Shown: in pieces, positions 48,190 through 59,295 of the stretch
How the letters are laid out: each line of letters begins with the position of its first letter
Position numbering within the stretch: position 1 is the first letter of the stretch
From: Hyparrhenia diplandra
Taxonomy: Eukaryota > Streptophyta > Magnoliopsida > Poales > Poaceae
Assembly: GCA_015847255.1 (NCBI GenBank)
Contig: JADLZK010005792.1
Location: 62,001-126,000, forward strand
Length of the DNA stretch: 64,000 bases
Reading direction: 5' to 3'
Program-made: the position numbers and the translations under genes
The notes under the pieces: model-generated
Told to the model about the DNA's origin: nothing
Database searches by the model: none
What the model saw: the letters and a program-made list of their open reading frames with translations, nothing else

Positions 48190-48415
48190 ACTCCACATAA
48201 AAAGAGTAGTTTTCGCTTTTTTGAGAAATAACTACGAGACAATTATATATTAAAATATATAAATATTTATGTTAAGTAATTAGTATTATTGGAAAAAAAA
48301 TTTAAGTCTAGTTTTCAATAAATTTTTTAGAATATTGCACATATTTTGTATAACTCTAGTCAAACGTACGGTATGAACACTCAAAACGACTCTTTTAATG
48401 GGGACGGAGGGAGTA
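48190..48415. mobile_element. Stowaway-like MITE, decayed
   Basis: The right end GGGGACGGAGGGAGTA is the inverse of the common TACTCCCTCCGTCCCC terminus. The left end is diverged (TTACTCCACATAAAAAGAG). AT-rich interior. Confidence 0.45.
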
Positions 48416-48589
48416 GTGAAGTGGTTGATCTCTTTTTTTAAAGATTAAGTATATGTATGGCTATGTCCCTAAATAATTCTAATTCTCTATGTGGAATAAG
48501 TTTGACTTAAAAAAAAAAAAAAAAAACTCCCTCCTTAAATGATATTTCCATAATGCTAATAATATATCTTAAATATTAACATTTTTAAA

Positions 48590-48705
48590 TATATATTCCT
48601 TCTGTTTCATAACAAATGCAATGGTGTAGGTTTGAACCTGACAGGATATGTCTTTAGATTTGAAGCTAGAATTGCATTTTTTTTTAGAGACCGAAGGAGT
48701 ATTTA
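48590..48705. mobile_element. Stowaway-like MITE fragment
   Basis: Left TATTCCTTCTGTTTCATAAC and right GAGACCGAAGGAGTA are inverted partners, with TA at the edges. A third similar terminus (ACTCCCTCCTTAAATG) lies just upstream at 48522. Confidence 0.5.
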
Positions 48706-49550
48706 GTTACAATTATTATTTTTTACGTGAGAATAACAAATATTTAGAGACTGACCGAGTACATAGTTAATACCTGGACGTACATACGACGATGGTTACA
48801 AATTTTCAATTATAGCAAGATCATTACTGTAGGTTTGATACCTAGTTAAGTTTTTTTTTTTTCATAATTAGAGTGTGACATGCGTGTAACCAGTTTATTA
48901 ACAACCCATGAACACTCAGGTAGAGCTAAAGATGAAAGAGAGTCATATTCAACACTGAATTGTTACAACCACAGGATCTAGATAAAAATATGAACCAAGA
49001 TAAAACTTATATTAAACAAACAAAAAAGATGAAAGAGAGTAGTAGCTAGTGCATGCCTTGAAGCTCGAGAGTAGTACTATTTCAATGCTGCAGCAACAGT
49101 GCCATCCCATCATCCCTCACATCCCCTCTCATTACTCCTACAGGCATGCATGCACCCATCCTCTTCTCTCTCTCTCTGACATGCAGCATGCCATCACGTC
49201 CCCTCTCTCTCTCCGATAGAGTACAGCCTTTCACATCCCTCTCTCTTTATTGACAACAGCAACAAATCTGGTCGTAGCACTGCCGCGCCCGCATCGGGGG
49301 CAGAAGCAGTGCAGCGCCATGATTTACTGGCACGGGGACCAAGCCACGTCAAGCATGGACCACATGCAAACTTGTCACGTGTGTCACCCCGCCACAAGAC
49401 ATGCATGGCAGCGGAGCATGAAAATGCAATACAAGCGCTACCCTATGGCGCGCCAAAAGGGTTATTCTTAGATTTTCTTGTTGACTCGGGTTAAAAATAG
49501 TTTTTCTTTAAAAAAAGGGTTAAAATTAAAAAAAAAAATTCTCATACAGG

Positions 49551-49891
49551 CACCAGCTCCAACATTCTCACGTTGACCATTAATGTCCCCAAGAGAATCC
49601 TCTCGGTAAGCCATTTTACATTGTAACAGTCTTGATACACACACATCCCTGAGGGCTGCCTACCAAGTATACAATCACAAAACAATCTTTCACAAAGTGT
49701 CCTGAAACACATATACACTTTTCTTTCACCCTACAAACTGCAGAACAATGGGTTTTGAACCTACTAACAACTACAAACGAAAGCTCCAGTATCTGTTTGA
49801 TCGTCATCCCCTGGTTCCTCGGCATGTGCAATTCCATCATCATCGGTCAATTAAAGACCTCAGTACAACAGAATGATCTTGTGATGGCCAG
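49551..49891. other. Downstream flank of RRN3
   Basis: Probably includes the RRN3 3'-UTR on -. No other gene seen. Confidence 0.5.
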
Positions 49892-52800
49892 CTATGATGG
49901 AGGGCTTACTGAAGGTCTGATCCTCGCAGGCATGCTACTGGAATCACTTTTTGAAGCCATTGGATGGTAGAAAGTGTGGTGCGGTGTTATGGACATCTTA
50001 TTCATCGAATACTCAATGTCATCATCACTGTTAATATCTATTTCAAAGTCATCATCCAAGCTGCCCACATTCACTACGGGTGCGTCAATGTCACCAAGCT
50101 CGTCATCGTCGTCGTCACTGTTGTTGTTACTGTATGTCGTCTTGACCAAGGACCAGAACTCAAAATTTGGGCGCATATATCTGCAAGGATACAATGAGTC
50201 ATCAGGCAGGAAACACTAATAGACACTAATTACAAGGACAATTAGCTTCTGAGTTAAAACATCATTCCGTCAGTGCTGGTTGAGCTCATAATAAGGAGAA
50301 AAAAAGAGGATCCAGCAACAGGAATTAAAAATTCTAGCAATTTTTTTGTACAAATGTTAGCAACGGTATGACAACAGTTTTATGAAGTTCAGGATTGAAT
50401 AATATGAAAACAAATAACTATCCTCCAAGAGCATGCACTAGAAGTACAACATAATGACACTACAACTGGCTACAAAGGCTTTTTATTGATATTCAAACCT
50501 GTCAGACTCTTTAAGCAGATACGGGTCAAATGGGAAGAACATGTCAAGCCTATTAAGTCCTCCAAATGCCTTCGACAGATCAGATTCAACTGCATCTTCA
50601 TGTGTTGATCCATGGAACAGGCCCGCAGCCCTAGCCTGTCTCAAGAACTCATTCACTATTGAAGGCAAGCACACCTATAGCATCAAAAAGCATGCCGGTT
50701 ACCATTATGTATATTTATATAAAGGCAAAACACAAGTGTGAAAAAAGTTACCACAGTGAAAGTGGTAGGGAATGTGATACAGACCTTTAATGGCTCCAAT
50801 GGGTCGGTCAAGATTTTCTGGATTCGCATTTGAAAAAGTTGTAGTTTAAGATTTGGGTAGTCCATAATAGATCTCAACCGAAAGCATAGGACATACATCA
50901 CAGCCTGCAGGTTAAGAGACATGGCAGATAAAACATTCAGAAAGCATATGATGCTAGAACAGGAACAGGAACAGGAAAAGGGGTGATTGAGCAATAACAT
51001 GCATTTGAACAACTTCTTCTCTTGCTTAGTTAAACATATATAGAGAATATGGCATAACAAACCTGGCAGCTAGCATAAAATAGTTGATGTTTTACAGGAT
51101 CGGCTGTCACCCGTTTGTCCAGCTGACGGCCACAATAGGCCTCACACCAGTCCACTAATCTAAGCACATAACGTAGCATAAATCTCAGATATACAAATGC
51201 ATAAAACGTATATACTGTGTGAAGTGTTCAAAACAAATATTATGTATGTTCAGAGTGTAGCCACCTTTCGAGTACAGCAACAACTCTATTTAGGGAAATG
51301 AACCTTGCCCGGGATAGGTAGCTTCCAACATATGAAACTGCAGACATTCTGCACTTAGAGAAACAAATGTGGTCATTGACATTTCTTTAATCGCCAGCTC
51401 ACACAGGTTGTGTATTAGGTTAGAAACAAATCGATCTCTCGAAAAAAAAAAAAAATATGCTAGTTATTTTGATCACTGAATCTCTTCCAATGGTTATATT
51501 TGTAAGCCCCGAACTTTTTACCACAAGTGCAGTAAACTTTAGTGAAGATAATAGTATGTCTATAATAAATTATTCACACAGCTACGATGCCAAAATCTCC
51601 TAACATGAGTAAGGCAACGTTTACAACATTACAAGTTTACAACATGCAATGGTTGTTATAGAGGTAAGGTTCAAACACTAGTGCCTCCAATCATCTAGAT
51701 ACACAACAGCAAGTTTCCCTACTGGATGTACTCCTTGCATAGCACACAAGAGGCTTACCTAGTTATTGCATCCTCCTTTTTGTCCTTGTCGATAAAAATA
51801 TCAGTAAGAAAAATAGCAAAGCTATCACCACAGACCTCTGGAGACAGGGAACAAGCATAAAACATGATAAACTGCAAAAGTCAAAATAAATGTGTCAATA
51901 CAAGAGGGCAAGGCAGAAAGCAACTGAAAATATAAGTTAGGTACTAAACATTGTGAATCTACTTTAGAGGAGAAAAAGTTAATCCTTAACCTGTGCAAAT
52001 TTGGATTTGTACACCCTTAGCACATGTGATTTAAATATAGCCTTCAAAGTGTCAAATTCCTGTCCAAATCAAAGACAATACATGAGCAATATCAAAACAG
52101 AAGTGCTTATATGTGTTTACTTATATTTCACTCGTAAGTCATGAAGTACCATAAAATAGAACATTTCTCGGAAAGCATTGGATCAGTTGACAATTATAGA
52201 AACACAATCTCACAAGAATCAACCCTAGGGATGGAGCACAAAGTTAAATGGCTGTACACAGCTCAGCGCTAAAGGGTGCCTCTGTTTTGCATTCCAATCT
52301 GCATACCTTTACCTGGTTAGGGCCTTGGGGTTCACTCAGGATGGTGCCTGTTGGATTATCTTCTGGGTTGGGTTTGGTCTGGTGGTCCTGACAGTTTCTA
52401 CTAGCCAGGTTAAGTGAAATACAGGACCAAGACAAAGATCAAATTCCTCTGCCTATTTGTTTCTGCTTTACATTTTGGATTCTAGTTTAAAAAGCTGAAA
52501 CTAAATAAATGGTTCTTTCTAAAAGCATACGTTAGAATCCAACCACATTTACACCACAATCCTCAAGTGCATCCCACTAGCTTACTACTTTTAACAACCC
52601 ACATCTACAGCTAACTTTTAAGAATACAAAGCTTAAAGACCTTGGATTTGGATCACACCATATTAAGACTAAGGGTCAAAAAACTAAGGCAGCACAAAAC
52701 ACGATACATCATTAAGCTAGAAAAGGAGAGAAAGCTAAACAAAACTTTGAACGGTTATGAAATACATCTCGTCAACAAGGTATGGTTGTTTCCGGTTACA

Positions 52801-55800
52801 GGATATCCACTGTGTTAACCTTCAAGCTGTCAGAGAAGCACATCCTGAGATGTCATGAAGCTACTGGCCAGTGTCAAAAGACACATCTAGGAAGCCAACA
52901 CCTAATATCCCTGAAGGAGAAGCTACTAGCTAATCAGCCGTACCCTTGAGGCCTTGTTTGGTTTGGTGGGGATTGGAGGGGAATGAAGGTTGTTGAGGGC
53001 GAAACCAAACAAAACCTGAAGAAGAAGCTGCCGCCAGTGCAGTACATGCCACAAAGTAGCTAATGTCCCCCCCTTTCATTCTCCAATAACACTTTATATG
53101 GGATCTGAGAGTCTCTGAGTTCCACTAGACTCCTCAGACGGGTTCAACAGTTTATAACCACATATAAATAAATCATAGCATCTCTTTATCAAAATGGATC
53201 AGCCCTGTGTTGTAACTGCATACGCATGTTAGTTTGGTTTGAGTTTGGTGAGGGTAGCCACTAGCCAGGTTAACTTAAGGTCCTGAGCCATGAACAGTCA
53301 TACAAAATATTTTGTGGCAAATTTACAAGGGAGGATAACAAGGTCCTGAGCCATGAACAGTCGTACAAAATATTTTTGTGGCAAATTTACAAGGGGGGAA
53401 ACAAAGAAACCATGCATACCTCAACTAAAATTGCCATTGATAAATGATTGTAGCCCTTATTAACTTTTTTGTGGCGATGTATCTATGTAGATCAGTACTA
53501 TAATTATGTTTTCATATTCCCAAATAGCGTGTTATACAAAAAAAAAAAAAGATGACAAATGAAGGCTCAGTTTTCGAGTTATGATTCCAGCCATGTGCTC
53601 ACCTTTATTAAGTGACCAGGTTCTTCTGCGCATGACTTGAGGTGTTCACACATAACCGCCATTAAACCATCAAGTTTCTCGGCACATACATTTCCTCCAA
53701 AAAAAGAACCTAACCAATCAAAGTAAGCCTTATTTTACTCACAGTTAATTATGTAATAATAAAAAGTGCACACATTTCCTTTTACTCTGTTAGAAGTACT
53801 CAATTAGTAATGCAAAGAACATTCCAAATATGACAAACCATTGTTCCTTCTTGACCAAGGTTATGTTCATCCCCATCCAAATCCTCAAGCTCCATGTCAA
53901 ATATACCTTTGCTGTGTTCATCTTGAAGAATATCTTCCCATGTTATATTAACCTGCACAATTCCAATCAATCAATAAGAGAAAAAACCAGTTCCAAGGCG
54001 ATTACCTAGCCATACAAAATGGGAAAGAGCATACATCCAATTCCGTAAGTAGATAAACAACTTTCTCCAACAATGACGGTCCAATGATCTCCCAAACATC
54101 AGCATCAAGACCGAACATGCACTCGACAAATGATACCATCTTCTGCAAAGACAACCCCAGAAGATAAGATTGATTGCTCATGAGCAGTGTAAGTCCTGCA
54201 TGTGTAAAGGTAAAAACTGCACAGCAGGACTGTATGGACATGGTATTATTAAACAGACAGGCCTCAGCAAGAAGACATGTTTAGTACTAAAACTGCATAA
54301 AGGCATCAAATCAAATAGCTAAAACAGCACATAACTTTACATTATGTTGAAACTGGACGACATTAGTTTGCATCTAATTCTTTAGTTAACCCCGATCTCA
54401 CCCACCCTCTCTCCAACCCCGGCCCAACTCAGTAAAGAATCAGAAGGGGGGGAGCAACAGAGATATGGAGAGAGGTTATAGTTTTTCTGAACCATACGCA
54501 TGTCAATTATCTACCAAGAATTCGAGTAAGTTGGGACTATCTGTAAACAGACACAGCAGCTAATGAAAAATTAGAATAGACTACAGAAATAACACTTACA
54601 GCTTTGTTATCAAACAACTTTGGCATACTCCTATCTATTATATCCTTTAACATCCTTGGTGCTAAGGGCACAGTGTCAGAAATCACTTTCAAGCTCGTTT
54701 GTAACTGAGAGTAGATTTCTTTCTTCTTTGCAAGCCACTTTGGCTCCTCAATGTAACGAAGAAGTGGTCCAGGTGGAGTGAAATTATTCACAAGCATCTG
54801 CAAACATTCTCTGAGGTACTGGTCTGCCACAGCAGCCTACACAAACACAGATCAATCAGAAACAAACACACAGATGCAGAAAGCTCTTGATATACAACTG
54901 AGGAAGTATACCAATCTGGTTATTAAATCCAAAAGTGCAACCCTTGTGAAGCTGTTTAAGTACCAAACGCACATTGTAAATATCTGAAAAAGAATAATTT
55001 AGTAACATTTCATTCACTCGACAAAAATGAAGGAATGAGCACTCTGGATTACATTACATTGTGTAGAAGTGCGTGATGATACATGGTGTCTATCTTGGAT
55101 ACTTGTTCTGATAGTGCCCTCAAAGTAGTCTGGGAAAAAGCAGGGCATAAGCATGAGACAGAACTAACAAATCAAGTGTGGAAAGGTGGACAAGTTAAAA
55201 TAGGGCCAAGAGATAAAAACTTACAGCAAACAAAGCTTCATCATCGCTATTCCTTTTCTTGGTATGGTCTACAAGGCCTAGCAGGTAATCATATTGATCT
55301 TTGTCCCTTAGGTCAATTAAAAATGGATCCTACATGATAAGTCACCATGTTAATACCTTTACATAATGGTTCTACTATTCTATAAGTAACTCAGGAATTC
55401 ATTAAATAGACAATAGAATTCTGCTCTGAAGTTCTCATAAACCCTTGTTTGGATGACATTAATAGCAAAATGAAAAATGGAATGAATTCCTTAATGTAGG
55501 GGACTGAGTTGTGTTCTGGGGACTGAGTAAAGGCAGTGTACTCAAATCAGCAGACTGAGCTCAGAAGGAAAAAATTTACACGACATACACTGTTGTTAAA
55601 TAATTTATGTATTTTGGGTTCAATTTGGTGAGTCTTTTAAATGACAAGGCATTACTCCAGTCTCCGTGAAGTACATAGCTACAAGAAGCAAAAGGAACAA
55701 CTATTACCTACTCCCTAAGAAAGGCAAATAAACACTGCAGGTACTTTCATTTGTCCACCTGTTAAAACATGTATTGTGTCAAGCTTCCTTACTTGGTTTT

Positions 55801-56944
55801 GAGGTGTAAAAAGCAGAAGAATCCTGCATTTGGTAATTAAACACCAGCAATTTGAAAATGACCACCTTTCAATTTCCCCAACTCCACACCTCACATGCAT
55901 CTGGCGAATTTGGTCATGTCTTCACCAGCAAGCTTTAGTTTCGAACTTGAATGCAGGAATATAAAGTTCACTGCAAGTCTCGGATATATTCTGGAGAATA
56001 TGTTTTCCATAACATGATAAAGCGAGTGCATTATTGCTCTTGTTATTCAGACTGTAAAACTTTAATGTTTAACAAAACTATCAACAGAAACTGGTGAAAG
56101 ATGTATGTCATTTAATTACATGTTAATTTCTAGCAGATAGGAACAATTTGGACCACGGATCTAGAGAACTGATACACGGGAGGAGGCTCATGAACGGGAA
56201 ACTGCACCCCACCCCTTTTCTCTGGGACAGCAGTAACTCTGATAGCCTATAATCCTCATGGATGCTTTGTATGACTGCACCTATAGTCATGTTTTGAGAA
56301 ATTTGATAGCCAATATTAGCTGTCGTAATTGCACTCCTTGCTTTTGGTCACCCTACACCACTGCTGATACGAAACAAAACCAGAGCCAGAGGGCAACAAT
56401 TGTAAATTTCTGATCTTGGTAACAAACATTGCGTGATTGCCGAATCCTCACTTGGTTCTGCTTTAGTGTGGTTATCCAGGGGATGCTTAGGAATTCTGAA
56501 GATCATGCCCTCCTTCAAATTTATTGGAGTCAGAAACTGCATACTTCTCTGTATCACAATCTAACGTCCTAAATCCTAAGAAACCTTGGTTGCAGTACAA
56601 GAAGAGCTAGTATATTGCATTTGAATTAAGTTCAGGGGTTGCACAATTTACTTGCCAAGCTCCAAAATGAATGTCCAATAATTGAAGCAATAAAGCAAAG
56701 CATAGAAAGATTGAAGCTCTAGTCTTTAGTACTTCCAACTTCCAAGCCGAACGATAATATTAATCATCCAAAGCAAATAAGCCACCGAAATCAATGTCCC
56801 GTCATATTCCACGGCGACGAGCTAAGGATATGGATGGAAGGTCCATACCATCCGCACGGACTGCAGGATATCCCCGACAATCTTGAACGCCTCAGAGTCG
56901 CTGCCGGCCACCTCCATATCTTCGTAGTCCTGCTCCGCCCCCAT
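49892..56944 (-). CDS. RRN3: RNA polymerase I initiation factor RRN3 (TIF-IA)
   Basis: RRN3/TIF-IA binds RNA polymerase I in the nucleolus and brings it to the rDNA promoter, linking rRNA synthesis to growth. Fifteen exons on -: 56849-56944, 55225-55329, 55058-55129, 54912-54983, 54600-54836, 54035-54142, 53839-53952, 53603-53709, 51991-52059, 51759-51871, 51265-51348, 51063-51159, 50785-50904, 50499-50674, 49892-50180; about 619 residues. Family signatures are YLRECLQMLVNNFTPP, SDTVPLAPRMLKDIIDRSMP, MVSFVECMFGLDADVW, MSAVSYVGSYLSRARFIS, EPLKVCLPSIVNEFLRQA and YMRPNFEFWSLVKTTY, followed by an acidic SDDDDDELGDID tail region. All exons join in phase except exon 8, which is 107 bases where 108 is required; its T run (GTTC then seven Ts, about 53699-53705) appears one base short. 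That is a frameshift or, more likely, a homopolymer error. The start is the first ATG of the GC-rich exon 1. Confidence 0.92.
52949..53016. mobile_element. Small palindromic MITE relic in an RRN3 intron
   Basis: GGCCTTGTTTGGTTTGG at the left is mirrored by CCAAACAAAACC at the right within 70 bases, leaving almost no interior. 'GGCCTTGTTTGG' ends are common in grass MITEs. Confidence 0.45.
53279..53400. repeat. Tandem duplication in an RRN3 intron
   Basis: Two adjacent near-identical units of about 61 bases beginning AAGGTCCTGAGCCATGAACA. They differ at a few positions and in a T run. Confidence 0.9.
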
Positions 56945-57340
56945 TGCCAGCTACCCCCACACCTCCTCACAGGAAGAATTCTCAGCGATGGAACCTACAG
57001 AGACCACAGACCAAATCAAGACGAATCCGGGGAAGGAGTGAAGGAAATTCGGGAGGAGGCGATCGGGGACACCCACCGGCTGTCTGTGAGGAGGGAGGCG
57101 GCGGCTGGCGGCGGCGAGGCGGGAGGTCTAGGGTTTTTTGTCGGAGCGAGTGAGAGGGGGGAACGCGTGTGGAAGGGGACGCAAAGTTTATTCGCGGCCA
57201 CCGCGTCTGGGCTCGGGGGCGGTTCCGCCTCACGGATCCTGGACGCGGGTGGCGGATAATTGCCCGTGATCCCTGACCCGATTTTCTTATGGGCCGGGCG
57301 AACAGCGGTCCGAACCAAACCGGCCCATCACGCAAATGGA
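56945..57340 (-). promoter_or_regulatory. RRN3 upstream / 5'-UTR region
   Basis: GC-rich, CpG-rich DNA immediately upstream of the RRN3 ATG, with no TATA box that I can identify; typical of a housekeeping promoter. The ORFs on both strands here are compositional. Confidence 0.5.
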
Positions 57341-57435
57341 ACGAGATTTGGTCCAAAGACGTGTATCTGCGACGTGAATTTAATTGAAAAAAATAGGGAA
57401 GGTTGCAAGGGTCACGAGATTTGGTCCAAAGACGT
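57341..57435. repeat. 22-base direct repeats, 73 bases apart
   Basis: ACGAGATTTGGTCCAAAGAC followed by GT occurs at 57341-57362 and 57414-57435. Function unknown; near the edge of the duplicated fragment that follows. Confidence 0.85.
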
Positions 57436-57451
57436 ATATATATCAAGATGA

Positions 57452-57975
57452 CCTAGCCTTCGTAGTTTACCTCTCACATTGCAAATGTCTTAATACTGTC
57501 TTTACGTGCACAAAGCACTTGCCATCACACTCAGACATCATCCATATGCTGGTGGCCTGCACAGCTGACAATTGAGATCCAGTGAAGCAAATTTAGTGAA
57601 TCATTATCGTTATCTCTCTCACAAGCTTATGCAAACGATACTTGGTTGGTGGCATGTAAGGACCTTTTGCTTGTGTTTGAGTGTCTCCGTATGGACTCCT
57701 GGACATCAGCTTCTTCTCCTTGCACGAACACGACTCATTTGGGTCGCCGGCGGCCAGCGCTATGGTCAGCTCCTGCTTCAAGACAAGGCCTGGACACTTT
57801 TTTCAACGATGTATCTGGATTCAAGCCCCCTGAAATTGGTCACTCGTTTCAGATAAAACTACTGATCGAGTCCAGTGTGCGTCAAGGCCGTCTTCGTTTC
57901 ATCCTTTGCTCTAGTTGAGACTTAGTCCTAGAAGCTGCTTTTGTGTTGATGCCGGTTGCAAGGCCTGTGTTCAAC
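57452..57975 (+). pseudogene. Unrecognised gene fragment, inverted copy of 34998-35530
   Basis: Reads VVYLSHCK near 57465 and, at 57646-57918, GLDTFFNDVSGFKPPEIGHS then FQIKLLIESSVRQGRLRFIL, closely matching the - strand fragment at 34998-35730. The match continues through the 3' flank to CCGGTTGCAAGGCCTG and the AGATTAGGAG text. The region between the two blocks is frame-broken (LLLVFECLRMDSWTSASS). No start codon or full structure. Family not recognised. Confidence 0.6.
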
Positions 57976-58119
57976 TTAGATTAGGAGAACTAGAAGTTTT
58001 TTTTTTTTTTTTTTGGGGGGTTGTTTAGTTGCTGAAATATTTTGGGTTTAAATTTCTTTGTAGCACTTTTCGTTTGTATTTGTGTGGGACACAGATATTC
58101 CAGACTAAGTCAATCATCC
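57976..58119. other. Spacer with T16-G6 run
   Basis: Short AT-rich spacer; a run of about 16 Ts followed by six Gs lies near 57998-58020. No gene. Confidence 0.5.
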
Positions 58120-59295
58120 TAATCCGTCCCTAACCGGGTATTAGAAGGAGGGCGTGATCGTTAGCCATGGGGGCGACACTGCGGCGAAGGTCGAGACCCG
58201 GCAACGAGTATCCCCGTCTCGAGCGAGAACTTCGCGGACGCTGGCGAAGGGCGAGGGACGAGCTCGAGCTCGTCGGGAAAGAGTTCCGTCTCGAGCGAGC
58301 TCCCGGGGAGCGGGGATATGACGAGCTCCCGCTGGACGACGAGCTCCTCTCCGTTTGAGACGAGCTCCCAAGCGCCAAATCCGAGGGCGATCGGGAGAAT
58401 CCGGGCGCAGAAGTTAGACCCAAAGATCGCAGCGATTACGGCCGGCGCCGCAGCGGTCTACAACCGGATCTCGTGTGCCGGGAGTGACCGTCGGCGACAC
58501 GCGAGGGCACGGAGCCGTCGAACCACGCCAAGTAACGACAAGCATAAGAGACAACCACTACGCGACAAGAATGACCTCGACGGACGAAGTCGAAGCTTTA
58601 CATCGAGCTCTCCTGGCCACACATTTTTCTCGCGACCCCCTGGGCACGAGCGTTTAATGGGGCGGCGCCTCAATGATCTCGCCCGTGGGCACCGGGCGCG
58701 TGTCCGACGGGGCGGCGGGGCGTGAATAAGCACGGCGGGGCGGACGAGCTTATTGTCCCCAACCACGCCCGGCCAAGCGAGCTCGAACTTCGTCACCCGT
58801 ACAGTAACGATCGGGATACCTGAGCCACCCCTATTCTACACGACGGCCGTGGCGTGCGGAAGTAGGGCGGCGTCCGGTAGCGCCGACGCCGGACAGCCCG
58901 GCGTGCCCGACATTGGAAGGGAACTTTTCCTCTTCACCCCAAAACTTGTATTCCTTCTATTTCTAAGACCCTCAGCTTCGGTGGCCTTGTGAGCTCCCCT
59001 TATGACTATAAAGGGAGGGTTACGCCGCCAGGGGGGAGGGCAAGCCCTCGGCACACGGAAAACACGCACACACATCACTCGACTTCACTCATCACGTTGA
59101 GACACGGGAGCTCATCTCCCTCTCCCCGGCTTGTATGCGCCCCGATCTGGCGTTCGAGCTCCGATAGTGCCACACACTTTGGACTAGGGTGCTCGATTGT
59201 CCCCGACCCGGTATAAACCATCGTGTCATTATTCTCGAGCTAGGCCATCGTTGCACACATTAGCCGGTCGATTCTTGTGACCGTGGTATACGACC
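58120..59295 (+). mobile_element. Probable 5' LTR of Gypsy retrotransposon
   Basis: A GC-rich non-coding stretch upstream of gag with a TATA-like TATAAAG near 59005 and an expected LTR end just before TTGGCGCGCCCGGTAGAGGG (about 59303), which resembles the primer-binding leader of grass Gypsy elements. The 5' boundary is a guess because the other LTR lies outside the window. Confidence 0.5.

Larger units (their letters stand above)
47301..49541. mobile_element. Mutator-like element, 2241 bp, TIRs of about 200 bp, 9-bp TSD
   Basis: Long terminal inverted repeats: 47301 to about 47500 match the reverse complement of about 49330-49541. Shared blocks include TTTTAACCCTTTTTT, CTATTTTTAA, CCTTTTGGCGCGCCATAGGG and CATGCATGTCTTG. 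A perfect 9-bp direct repeat, TCATACAGG, flanks the element (47292-47300 and 49542-49550), the Mutator signature. No transposase; the middle is filled by smaller MITEs, so it is non-autonomous. It lies between the kinase and RRN3 genes. Confidence 0.92.

Noticed and set aside
54537..54830. Importin/SAD2-like identity for the gene at 49.9-56.9 kb
   Set aside because: I first considered an importin, but the assembled exons (PLAPRMLKDIIDRSMP, YMRPNFEFWSLVKTTY, acidic tail) fit RRN3.
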